Shown here: positions 43,641 to 54,395 of the stretch, piece by piece | Layout: every line of letters starts with the position of its first letter | How positions within the stretch are numbered: the stretch's first letter is position 1 | Source of the DNA: Plasmopara viticola | Lineage: Eukaryota > Oomycota > Peronosporomycetes > Peronosporales > Peronosporaceae | Length of the DNA: 64,000 bases | Reading direction: 5' to 3' | NCBI GenBank assembly: GCA_001695595.3 | Contig: MBPM02000063.1 | Location: 310,001-374,000 of the forward strand | Program-made: the position numbers and the translations under genes | Notes under the pieces: model-generated | What the model was told of the DNA's origin: nothing | Database searches by the model: none | Seen by the model: the letters and a program-made list of their open reading frames with translations, nothing else

Positions 43641-44110
43641 GAGGAGAGAATTACTGGCGTACTTTAGCAAAAAAGAAGGCGTGTCTCATTGATATATACC
43701 CAACGATGAGACGCCACGCGTCGCGCTTGCAAGAATCTGTCAGCGTAATTTATCGTACATTTTGGTCGAGCGGTTCTAGAACTACCCTTAGATCCAAAAA
43801 AGTGGCTTTCGCTCTCAGGTGGTTGAGAGATTGCGTCGTAAAAGTAGCATCTGGTCCGGAAGAAGGTTCCAAGATAATTCTCATCGGTAAAGTACGGAAA
43901 ATAAGAAAAGTGCCGGCATAATTTCTAAGTGATACTACCGTGGTATCTCGCACTTCAACAACCATTTGATTGCTTTATCGCCTGATCGATTTGGATTAGT
44001 AAGATGCACCAAAATGCACCTTGCGAGACGATTGTGACCAAAAGTGCGAGTCAGAGGCCGCGATGAGATAAATTACAAAATTTAAGTCGGCAAAATTAGA
44101 GTACAATTGG
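43641..44110. other. Unassigned spacer
   Basis: A plus-strand open stretch at about 43693-43921 has basic composition (FALRWLRDCVVKVASG) but no recognised motif and no clear start context. No repeat recognised. Confidence 0.35.
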
Positions 44111-44752
44111 CGCTGAGTATGCAATCAAAAAGAGAGCATGGGAGGACGCTCAACGAAGAGTGTGCATTGTGGCTAGCAAAGGTTTTGGAATTGATCTATA
44201 TGAGCTTAAAGCTAATTGGCTTGTTGATGTTTTAAGGTTACGAACCGATCGACTATAAAGGAACAGGAATAAGCTCGAGCTAGTTTTGAGGCTACTTAAA
44301 CGCGACTTTGCATGGGGAAGACACTTTTTGCTACTCTTCAGATCTCAGACGCTCTTGCAAAACAAGTAAATACTCTCATTTATATCTTTATATCTTTTAA
44401 GTAGCTGATTTCTTATGTGCTTGTTCTGATAGTTATGTCGACAAATCGAAGACAGCTTATCCATTGGCGAGTATCTTCAGCTTTCCGCCCATTCCAAGGT
44501 GCGAAAGCTCGATTTCGAGCTCGACCAGTGTCGACAGTTTCTGAAAGCTCTGATAGAGAGCAGAAGTGCAGAGAAAGCTTCCGCTGCCGGTGCCTTATGC
44601 GAGATGGACCAAGTTTAAAGTAGATGTTTATGAGAGGTGGTTGCAACGCGAGCTCGAGCTCGAGCTGTTGGAAGCAACACGCTATTATCAGGAGAATCAA
44701 ATAAAAAGCTTTGGTTGACTAATTGGATGAATTGCAGAAATAGAACGAACTT
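44110..44752 (+). pseudogene. Decayed coiled-coil exons, 5' side of a large gene
   Basis: Two exon-like stretches on the plus strand. 44127-44370 reads KRAWEDAQRRVCIVASKGFG and continues through VDVLRLRTDRL to a probable donor, with one in-frame TAA. 44430-44750 reads GEYLQLSAHSKVRKLDFELD and then ERWLQRELELELLEATRYYQ in a shifted frame, followed by a coil with two stops. The composition is that of a long coiled-coil protein. RepA begins inside the last coil at about 44753. I cannot name the family. Confidence 0.55.
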
Positions 44753-46830
44753 CTCAATTTTTCAAAAGAGCCTTAATTATCTTAATAAGGCCTCTCCCGC
44801 GCTTGTGCAAGTCAAGAAAGAGCGAGCGAGCTAATATGTGGCCGTACGATGTCCCAGCACTTTTAAAAAGTGAACTTAAGATGAGTTGTGACTCAAACAC
44901 ACCTATGTATGTACAGAAAGACAAATGGTGCTAACAATGACCGTACAACGTCTCAGCTTTTCAAATGGGCCTTTATTTCCTATACATGGCTTTAACGTGC
45001 CAGTGCACGTCTAGAAGGGCAGATCGTGCTACTCTGTCGCGGTAAGACGTCTCAGCTTAGAACAAATTCATTGATTACTAAGTAAAAACCCCAAAATAGC
45101 TGCACCGGTCTAGAAAGATAGATTGAATTTATTGAGAGCCGTAGAACGTCTCAGTTCTTGAAAAGTCCCATCGATCACTATGTTATGGATCTTCCATGTC
45201 TGTGCACATTAAGAAAGACAGATCGTGCAAAGATGTGACCGTACGACGTCTTTTCATAAAAATATTAATTGCACAGATATTGCATTTGATCGGCTGCACA
45301 TTTTCTCGGCTGCGAACGTCTTAAGAGAGAGATTTTAATCATCTGTGGCAAGACAACGACCCAGCTTCAAAATAGCTTTTTTTCACCAAGCTATGGTTTT
45401 GACCTGTCTGTGCACGTCCAGAAAGAGAACACTTTGTTATACGCGGTGGTATGACGTCTCAAACTTTTTATAAAAGCCATTGTTAACAAAGTTATGACTT
45501 TAACTCGGATGTCCACTTGCAATGAAAGATTGTGCTACTACGTGGCCGTATGACATCTCAGTTTTTCAAAAGAGCCCTAATTTCCTCAATTATGCCTCTT
45601 TCGTGCTAGTGCATGTCAAGAAAGAGCGAGCGAACCAATATGTGGCTCAAACACGCCCGTACATGTACAGAAAAATAAACAGTGCTAACAATGACCGTAC
45701 AACGTCCCAGCTTTTCGAATGAGCCTTTATTCACTATACATGGCTCTACCGTGCTTGTGCACGTCAAGAGAGGCAGATCCTGCTACTATGTGGCGGCACA
45801 ACTACCCAGCTTAAAACAAAGCCATTGTTTACTGAGCGAAGGCTCAATTGGCAACACATGTCCAGAAAGATGGATGGAATTTATTAAGAGCCGTACAACG
45901 TCTCAGTTCTGGAAAAATCCATTAGTCACTATGTTATAAATCTAACATGTCTGTGCAAATTTAGAAAGACAGATCTTGCTACTAAATCGCAGTACGACAT
46001 AACAGCTTCAAAAAAATCATCGTTTACTTAGTGAAGGCTCCAAAATGGCTACACACATTTGGAAAGATAGATCGTACATCTGTAGAGTCGTACAATGGCT
46101 CAGTTTTTTAAAAAGAGCCATTAGTCATTATATTATGGATTCGAACACGTCTGTGCAAATTAAAAAGATAGATCGTGCTATTATGTGGCCGTACGACGTC
46201 TCAGCTGTTCAAAAAAACCATTATTCGGTAAGATATGGATTTTACTCAGCTTCGCATTTTCTTGACTGTGCACGTCTTGAAAAAGATTTAAATCACCTGT
46301 GGCTGGACAACGTCTCAGGTTTCCAAGCTATGGCTTTTACGCGTCTGCGCACATTTAGAAAGAGAAAACTTTGTTATATGTGGTCGTACGACGTCTCAGC
46401 TTTTCAAAAAAGGTCATTATTAACAAAGCTATAGCTTTAAGTCGGATGTCCTTTCAAACTGACAAAGTGTGCTATTGTGTGGCCGTGCAACGTTTTTCAA
46501 AAGGCCTTAATTTCCTAAATTATGCCTCTTTTGCGGTAGTGCGCCAAGAAAGAGCGAGCGAGCGAGCTAGTATGTGCCAGTACGATGTCTTCGCACTTAA
46601 AAAAGGGATTGAAAAAAAACTGTGGCTCTAGCACGCCAGTGCATGCATGAAAAAATAGATCGTGCTAATATATGACCGTACAACGTCTCAGCTTTTCGAG
46701 TAAGTCTTTGTTCGTTATACTTGACTCTAATGTGCCTATGCACGTCTAGAAAGACAGATGTGATCGTGCTAATACGTCAGTGCACACTTAAAAAGACAGG
46801 TCGTGCTATGTTGTCAAGTCACAACGAGAG
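44753..46830 (+). repeat. RepA satellite array with higher-order structure
   Basis: About 19-20 degenerate units with ~100-bp spacing, each marked by a GGCCGTACGACGTCTCAGC-like core (for example at 44839, 44938, 45141, 45541, 45688, 46186, 46380, 46672) followed by a TTTTCAAAA run and a CTGTGCACGTC box. Larger blocks repeat as units of roughly 0.75-0.95 kb: an AGAAAGAGCGAGCGAGC landmark recurs near 44814, 45619 and 46545, and blocks 44930-45200 and 45680-45950 run in parallel. Confidence 0.82.
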
Positions 46831-47840
46831 GCGATAGATAGCTCTTGAACAAAAGCTAAAGAGGTGACAAACGATCACCTGAGGCAACAGAAAGAATTAT
46901 CGAGCTTTAGCAAGCTTCCACTAGCCTCAGTCTTAACTGGTAAGCCATGGAAATCCTCATGTCGGACTGAAAAAGCTTGCATGTTCATTAAGTATTCAGA
47001 TGTAGATTGTTACCGTAGATTGACAAGCTGACGCGACGAGATCAAGAGCTTCAAGGCGCTGTGCGGAGACACCAAGAAGTACAATCACAGCTCTAGCAGC
47101 TAAGAGTTCAGTATCAACAAGTCCGGGATGCAAACACATCGCTACTCAAGTCTACTGTTCAACTGTTGCGAAGCAGACTTCAAGATGGCAGCCAGTAACA
47201 GCCGCTCAGTCAGGAAATGTATCATCCGGTGACGAAAGGTTCAATGCTACGTGATACAAATGCGAAATTTGTCGATTCGACATCGGCTTCTCCAATCAAC
47301 TCAGTCTGATTAGTTTCCCCGTCACCGATAATACGCTTGACGATGACCAAACCACCACCGTCTGCGCGTCGAAAAGAATAAGTGATCTATGATCGACATG
47401 AACCAAATAATTTCAGTACATCTTCTAGCATTTCAAGCGTTTCCAAGTGGTACACGAAACTTGTTTAGACGGTCAAGTCGGACATAAAACAATTTAAGGA
47501 GCTTACGATTGTAATTTTACGCTAAATCAGCGAGCTCTTTGAACATTGTGCACAATACTTTGATATCAAAAGCTCCTGTAATATCTCTGATTAAGTGCTT
47601 GTTTTAGAACAAGAGTTGCAAAAATGCCAAACGTATTGTAACCGTCAGAAGTCGTTCGGCCACTGAATGGCGTGCCACAAAGCCGAGGTGTTGTGGAAGT
47701 GGATGCACACACCAATGTGGTTTGGAACCTTCCCTTCCTACCATATTTTAACCCAAAGCGAGGCGAAAGTAGAGGTGCACCGTCAAATCACATGTTAAAA
47801 GCTTACTCTGTTTCTAACATGTGGTGTACAGAAGCAAATT
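46831..47840 (+). pseudogene. Decayed coiled-coil exons between RepA and the intact gene
   Basis: The plus strand continues a coiled-coil protein: LRQQKELSSFSKLPLASV, an intron of GT...AG form at 46940-47018, then an exon reading KLTRRDQELQGAVRRHQEV, VQYQQVRDANTSLLKSTVQL and KSDIKQFKELTIVILR. Between 47094 and 47600 this frame has seven stops (TAG, TAA, TGA), each one C-to-T step from Gln or Arg codons, and there is a frame change near 47665. After it, a frame with GVVEVDAHTNVVWNLPF is open. It is probably the 5' part of the gene at 47841-50899, now disabled, or a separate adjacent pseudogene. Confidence 0.55.
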
Positions 47841-50800
47841 AGCAAGTTGTACTTTAGTTCTTGCAAATTTGGCAATCTTCGGATGCAGGTGTAAACAAAT
47901 TTTAAAAGGCCACTATTGTGATTGTTCTAATGCTTCATGTGTGCGTGCTCTAGATACGAATTAAGCTAAAAGAATTACCGCAGCCACCGCAATTTGGAAC
48001 TCAAGTAGTCTATCAAGACCTTTTCAAACTATTTGCCGAGTATCTCCCCCTTTTGCTTGCTATTCAACATTATCACTTAACAAAGTGCAATGAAAGCGCG
48101 ACAGCTTATTGTCTGCTCACGACCTTTCCCCCGCTCTTTTACGGTTTTGACGACAATAAGGTGTCTACTAAACAAATCGATGCTAAACGACAGCACACGT
48201 TGAATTGTATCGCACTTGAGTTAGTGCTTCTGTTGTGGTCGATGGGTCAATTGCACGCTTTGCATGCCGAAAGTCAGATCATGCAAGAGGATGAACTGTT
48301 GGATGCGCCTAGGTTCCGACAAGCTGAAATTGCATGGCAGAGGGCAGAATTTTTCTACCATTGGGCTGCATCGTATTCGTTCAAGAAAATAGGTCACTGT
48401 GATATCTCTGTCATGCTGAGAGAACCATTTTCACAATTATTAGACTCAGTGGCGATTAGTTCAGCTATTCTGGCACGATTATGCTCAACCCAGCGACTAT
48501 CGACTCATTTCTCTGGCGTACGTGTCTAAATTCGAATTAGAATTTAGCTGCACGATTTCACTCATCCATGTCTCTTTCAAATAGCTCACTCGAACGGAGA
48601 CTCGACCCGGACAGCTGTATCAAATTGGATCCGTACTAGCGCGGCGAGCTCTGACGCTACTTCGTGAGGCAAATTCGTACCAATTCAAGCAAAATGCTTC
48701 TAAGTACAAATGAGTGTCAAAAATGTCAAATGAAGCTGACGCTGACGTATTTCTGCGTTTTTCTTTTCTAGACTCTACGATCAGCTAAAATGGTGTCGAA
48801 ACGCTTACGAGATTCGGTGGCGGGCAATTTATTATCAACACGAATTAGCAATCTACCGATCGGATGCGAATCCTGGTGCGTATTGTATGACGGTCGCTTT
48901 TACCGATCTAAATACCGAATGATTGGATACATTTCTTGTAATATTCTCGACAGAGATTGCAATGGTCTTCTGTGAGAATATATTAAAACTTCGGATCGCA
49001 ACATCGTCTTCGTTATGTTGTACCCAATTCGTTCATAACATACAAGAAAGGCATCGTATGCATCTCACGCAAGCACTTGATGAAAAGAAATTACTATTGA
49101 ACAACTATTGTAAACACTTCAGAACGAAGTGGGTATTCCAAAGACTTGACAAATGTTTGAGCATTGATTTGGTAACCGCCCGAGAAGTCGGGCCGGTATT
49201 CAGTAAGGAACGGCGACTCCCTGAAGAAAAATTTATTGAAGAGAAAGAAAGTTTTTATATGTCCTTTGAGCTCGTCAAAACGATAATTGCGAATGTCGAA
49301 AGGACGATCTTGCGAGTAAAAGCTAACGATACAGAGTCAGATACGCCCGAAAGGCTTAGAGTTTCTTTTGCCAAGACAATTCAAGAGAGAGAAGCTTTGC
49401 TAGCTTATCAGAAAGATATAAAAAAGGGTGAAAAGACAAGAAACCAATCTAAGTCAAAATTTCAAGAAGCAAAAATTTTCGCAGCGCGTGGACAAATTGG
49501 AGGAATTGTAGCAAATGCAACACCCCAGGATTCAGACCGGATGTTAACCAATTGTGAAGGCAAAAAGCTCCACGTCGAAAACACTATAGATCCGCCACGG
49601 GCCAATGAGGCTGCAAACATTCGGGTGACCGCTCCCTCCAACCAAGTCGAACATGTCAATATCGTCAATAGCACGACTCGACGTAAGTCTAAATCGTGGC
49701 TTTCTTCTTACCCCTCCTGCTATTTGACATCTAAGGAGGCCGTCCAATTATATGGTCACCTTTATCATAAAAAAATGTGGCGAGCATCGTGTGCCCTGTG
49801 TGAACAAAGGTATATGCGCTCAAATCTTGCAGGAGAAATTGTTATGAAGCGAGTGTACGAACTTCGCCGTAAGTGGGGTGTCATTCAGAAGTCGCCAAAG
49901 TATGGAATCCCATCTGTGTATCACGGGACGGCTAACGTTTGTCTTCAATGTCTGGAGATCTTGACGCATGAGGAAGCGGGACATGCTTATGGCGAAAGCG
50001 CTGTTGTAAAAGTAGGTACAATTACAAATACCACCATTAAAGATGCAGAACTCACTCGAATAATTCACGATTCCATTTTGTATCAGTGGCATCAACACCC
50101 ACCAAATTGCATTTCTAATAGCAATCTAGAAGACATTGCCGTCAATAAGCGCGCTTATCAATCCTCAACTTTTTACAGCATGAGAGCTCAGAACGCACTT
50201 AATTCGGACCCGAATCGTTCTGCTCACACTAAAGAGGAATTTCAACCGTGGTGGGAAATTGACCTGGCCAATTACGCTGAAGTGCAGTTAGTAAGAATCT
50301 GTCTTCGGGATGAATTGAGTCACTTGTATTGTGCTTCCAAAGGAGATCCAAGTCCACACAGTTATCCCTTACACATAAGTCTCTCGATGAAAAGTGGTGT
50401 AGGGCACGATTGCGACGACGTCATTGCCAAATGTGTAACTTTCAAAAGTGTCATCGAAGAATCAGGCCCATTAATTGAGTTTGTGATTCCACAAAATTCG
50501 AGAGGCAGGTTTGTTCGTGTCCAATGTGCAGGTCGCGCTGTTTTGCACATTGAGCGTGTCCGTGTGTTTGTGTCAAAAATTGCGAGCGATTTAGTTTTGA
50601 GGCGACAAAAGTTCCGGCAAAAGTTTCAACGTGCCGCTTACTGTGCATCTATCCTCGCAAAGACAACAGCAACTGGTTCAAACAAGATTGTGGTCTCTAC
50701 AGAATTGGCTCCAAAGAAAACGGGTTCAGCAAAAGAAGTACATGATGTGGAAAGTACGAGCGATCAAATTACCATGAACAAAAGCTCGAACGATGCAGAT

Positions 50801-50899
50801 TTTGATTCTGGTCGAGCTGAGAAGAAACGCATTGCAAATTTGTACACACGATTCAAGAATTTGTTAGATGCCCGAGCGAAGTATATTGCATCTGAATAA
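47841..50899 (+). CDS. Multi-exon protein with CxxC pair and discoidin/F5/8C-like domain
   Basis: Five coding exons join in frame: an exon ending at 47888, then 47954-48517, 48585-48703, 48772-48875 and 48954-50899. All introns are GT-AG and 65-78 bp, and the one at 48876-48953 removes an apparent TGA. The last four exons give 911 codons without a stop. The protein is helical and Trp/Tyr-rich at first (WCRNAYEIRWRAIYYQHEL). It then has a coiled region, a probable zinc ribbon formed by CALC and CLQC, and a beta-rich domain like F5/8 type C/galactose-binding (AYQSSTFYSMRAQNALNSD, then WWEIDLANYAEVQLVRICL and GRFVRVQC). A Lys-rich coil ends it. No start codon is evident in the first exon, so the true 5' end lies upstream, perhaps in the decayed exons. 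Function unknown. Confidence 0.72.
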
Positions 50900-51702
50900 G
50901 AGACGAACGAAGGTACGATGAAAGCAGGAGAATGTGATGAAGGAGAGAGAAATAATGTCGGGTAGCGCTGCGTCAGCTTAGAATCGAGACAGATCACACT
51001 TTAGTCTAAATAGTTTCGTATCATGCTGTACAGTATTCAATCGACGCGATAGAAGCTTAAAAGGAGAGCAAAATTTTTGCGGACAGTCGACATGCACAAA
51101 GTCATTTACAACGCGTTGCATGACTGAAACATTATTTCGCTCCTCCACCGACAAAAGAATATTTTTCAGCATTCGGGGTGCCAACGACATAGTCAGCACT
51201 GTATTCTAAATGTCCGACTTAAGAATTGGATGCGTTTATTCAAACGACTTTTCGTTCAGAAGTGCTTAAATGTGTGAAAGTCGCAATTTTTTTGTCTTTG
51301 ACATCCACTCCAAGGGCGGGCGTCGTGTTTCACGATGCGAAGTGGCCTTGTGGCGGTGAGTTTGCCAAACAATTTTCCTGCTTAAAAGTCACAACACAAG
51401 TCATCTGTGTTTTTAAGTTCATCTCATACCATCCCTTGGATATGTTGTGTCCATTATTGAGTCCGATTTTGTAAATTTACATTGTTGACTTTGGCAGCTG
51501 CGTCGCCGCATGCTAAAACAAGAACATCGATCAGGCGGCAGGCACAAAATAGAGTAGGACATTTTCAATGCATTAGAGTAGAACAAGAACAAGAACGAAA
51601 GATAAGCGATTGCCAAATTAGCTCGGTATTCGTCAATAACACGAGATGCTAAGACTGCCGAGACTAAATTACCACACATACCCCATCACAATAATATAAA
51701 CT
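50900..51702. other. Spacer between tail-to-tail genes
   Basis: About 800 bp between two converging genes. Only short ORFs without motifs; no repeat recognised. Confidence 0.5.
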
Positions 51703-52245
51703 TCACTTATCCTTGCTGCTTCTTGGCACCTCGTTTTGTCTCATCACAAGTCTCGCCAACATTAGCTTCAGTGCTCTCATGGCGACGAAAACAACTGCAG
51801 ACACAAAAAGAATCCATTTCATTCTAGTAACAACACTAACGACGGTCTCAAGTGTTTCTAGGCGCTCAGGATAGAGTCTTAGCAGTTTCAAGATGCACAC
51901 ATTTTCCACCACGTCAGTAGCGCCTGCTAGCACTGGCAGAGTCCAAATTAATTGGCGGTGGGGCCAAAGGCGACGCAAGAGTCCCAACAACACCGTCGAG
52001 TAGACTAGTGGAAAGAGAAACAGGTCAAAAACGTAAAATTGCTTATTTAACGCTCTTCCCGATGCGCCCAGGCACTCCAAGTGCGGGTAGATGGCTCCGG
52101 GCTGCAGCCAGAAGACGCTATCGAGCACGCCACAGCACTGAGGTGGTAGCTCTTTAATCCACTGCCTTTCCAGCTGCAAGATCAGTAAAACCGACGGCAT
52201 CGACGCACCCAACGCCGCCGCAAACACGTGCGATTCCAATGTCAT
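51703..52245 (-). CDS. Small multi-pass membrane protein, family unknown
   Basis: ORF of 180 codons from the ATG at 52245. An in-frame extension further upstream would need a non-ATG start. Hydrophobic stretches suggest about four membrane segments: residues ~5-25 (FAAALGASMPSVLLIL), ~70-92 (FDLFLFPLVYSTVLLGLL), ~100-120 (LIWTLPVLAGATDVVENVCI) and ~142-165 (MKWILFVSAVVFVAMRAL). The tail is short and Lys-rich, so both ends may face the cytosol. A conserved-looking cluster GATDVVENV lies in the third segment. I do not recognise the family. No intron. It converges with the upstream gene and is divergent from the gene at 52551 (305 bp between starts), so a shared promoter is possible. Confidence 0.68.
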   Translation of the reverse strand: MTLESHVFAAALGASMPSVLLILQLERQWIKELPPQCCGVLDSVFWLQPGAIYPHLECLGASGRALNKQFYVFDLFLFPLVYSTVLLGLLRRLWPHRQLIWTLPVLAGATDVVENVCILKLLRLYPERLETLETVVSVVTRMKWILFVSAVVFVAMRALKLMLARLVMRQNEVPRSSKDK

Positions 52246-52550
52246 GATGAAATGTACCTTAATCGAAAATAGTGCTACGGGGTGGCAGTTTTTCAATGCA
52301 GCTTCTGCATTTTATATGTTTGTCTGAGACTGGCCACATCTTTAGGCTTATATGTTCATGGAGACTCTGGCCACATCTTACGACGTTACTGGTCATAACG
52401 TGGAAATGGTTTAAAGCACGGCTTTTTTCTTAAAAAATTTAGACCGATTTTTATAATGGTCTCACTCTTTACTCAGTTTACGGTAATCGTATCGTAGCAG
52501 TCCTGGCGACGTCTGTAAATCTCCTGAGCGCGGCTCTGCGGTGCTGTATC

Positions 52551-53890
52551 ATGTCCACTGTACCCCCAGTAATAACGCGTAAGCGTGGCCAGCTGTCCAG
52601 CCAGGAAAAGCAACAGGAGGAGAAGAAAGAATCCATACAAGTGCTCGATGTGGCACCCGTTAAGCGGCGGCGCTCGACGGTCGAAGAGCAAGAAGAGCAC
52701 GAACCGCCAGCTATAGGAAACGAAAACAAGATTGATGGAGCACTAGAAGGCGAATTATTTCAAGTGACTATCAGGACGCGGGACGAGCTACAAGAGAGTG
52801 AAGACGCGGTTGCCGACGCCCAGAAAGTGGACCAACTGCTGCGACTGAAACAGCTGGCCACATGTACTGCTGCTAATGACGCAGACGTAGCGTGGGGTTT
52901 TCAATTTCAAGCGCTGGACGCACTTCGCCGCTTCGCCAAGCATCACCAGGACGAGGCTCGGCGTCAATTGTAAGTGGGTAGTTGCGCTCCAGGTGTTGGA
53001 CAGACTCTTTGACTTGCTGTTGCTGTAGGAATAATGGGATACTTGCAAAGCTGGTGCTGCCAGCAGCCTCGAGTCTTCGCTCGATCATGGCTCGTAACGC
53101 GCTGCTGTGTGTACAGGACCTGATTCTCGCACTAAAGACTGAAATCGCTGTCCACTTGGCCGTGATTGTGCCTGTGCTGCTAAACCGCGCATGCTCTGAG
53201 AAGCAATTTTTAAGAGATTTGGCTCGGGAAGTGCTGGACACAGCACTGCAAGCAGGATGTGACGAGAAATTTCTACACCCACTGCTTGCTACGAGTGCGA
53301 CGGAGAAGAATGCGTTGATTGTCAGTGTGGTACGCAACATCTTTTTTTGCTGGGCTTTGGGTCTCGTCTCATGTGACGATCTGTTCATAGGCTGGATTAT
53401 ACGTAACCAAGTGCATTATCCAAATGGACTGTGCACATTTGCGAGCTTTTGTGCTAGAGATGCGCGAATCATTCTTTAGAGAGCTAGGGATATTTCTTAA
53501 CTGCAAAGTTGTCGAGTGCAAGGCAGCTACTCGACGTACTTGTCAACACATACGGCGAGTCATTGGGGTAACATTGAAGTAGTCAAAAGCCTCTAGCTTA
53601 AACATTTACATAGTGTTTTCTTCTTTTGACAGAATGACGACTTCGTGGCTTTGGTGAACGAGAAATTGAGCGGCAGCACACAATTGGACGTACTAAAAGC
53701 TTCGGAATTCCACAAGGCAGCAAAAGCTGGCCGCGGTAAAACGAGTATTCGTGAACGCATGCTTAGCATGAAGAAGCAACAACAGCAACAGCAGAATAAG
53801 GTGCAGGGTGGAGGAAGCGACATTCCAGTCGTTGTCATTACACCGCCAAGGTCAAGAGCATCGTCGACACAGGCATCGCCGTCATTATGA
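52551..53890 (+). CDS. TOG/HEAT-repeat protein (TOGARAM/CLASP-like)
   Basis: Four exons (52551-52969, 53029-53329, 53391-53567, 53633-53890) with GT-AG introns of 59-65 bp give a 384-residue protein in one frame. The N-terminus is charged and disordered, with a KRRR cluster (possible nuclear signal). Residues ~110-260 form an alpha-solenoid with the TOG-type helix signature, LRRFAKHHQDE and then LRSIMARNALLCVQDL, as in CLASP, XMAP215 and TOGARAM proteins, which bind tubulin. The C-terminal tail has a Gln-rich run. Family members act on microtubules or cilia. That role is inferred from the fold signature only, and the protein is much shorter than animal TOGARAM. The promoter lies in the 305-bp gap to the divergent gene at 52245. 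Confidence 0.7.
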
Positions 53891-54395
53891 CTACAATCCC
53901 GTTTTTGTTGTAATGCGTTGTCGTGTCTTGTAAATATTCTAGATGCTGTTCAAAGCGTCCAAGTGATGAACAAACCTGATCTAATGTTAGCTAGCAATAT
54001 CATGCTAGTGTCAAAAACAACAGGGGGTTTTATTGTACGCCGAACTGTACAATCTTTAAGCCAGAACCGTCGAGCTATTTACAATAGTTGCTATTGGGGA
54101 CAAGTCCAGTGATCATTCTCCATTTCTATCGGCGATTCAACAGTCATATCTATTGTGCATGAGCCGATTTATACCTTACTTCACATTATTCGCAAATGTT
54201 AAAAGTGCAGTGCATGGCGCACGCTGCACATTCTTGTCCTTGTGCAGTTTCTGTCGCTATACAAATAACCCAAAGCACGAATTAACGTGACGCCGATATC
54301 GATCTAAGCTCACGACGAGAAAATTTATCGATGTGAATGACGACTACACCAACACAGGTGACTAAATTGCCGAAGGGACAAAGCCAGATGTCAAT
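53891..54395. other. Spacer between tail-to-tail genes
   Basis: About 500 bp between converging genes. It contains only an unsupported 64-codon ORF and presumably the two 3' UTRs. Confidence 0.5.

Noticed and set aside
43535..43921. 128-codon plus-strand ORF
   Set aside because: Its first part is antisense to the Crinkler-like pseudogene and the rest has no recognised motif. Kept only as a note in the spacer entry.
44110..47840. Calling the coiled-coil exons a kinesin
   Set aside because: No motor-domain motif (P-loop, switch regions) is visible; coil composition alone is not enough.
48790..48975. 61-codon plus-strand ORF starting with ATG before the large gene
   Set aside because: It is a shadow frame. 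The other frame (LYDQLKWCRNAYEIRWRA) joins cleanly to flanking exons through GT-AG introns, which also remove the TGA at 48920.
48923..50899. Reading the 658-codon stretch as a complete gene of its own
   Set aside because: It would begin at TTG. Splice sites join the same frame to upstream exons, so it is a terminal exon.
52246..52296. Upstream extension of the small membrane protein
   Set aside because: It needs a TTG start; the first ATG is at 52245 and begins a plausible hydrophobic N-terminus.
53918..54112. 64-codon ORF after the TOG-like gene
   Set aside because: Short, no motif, and it lies in the likely 3' UTR region between converging genes.
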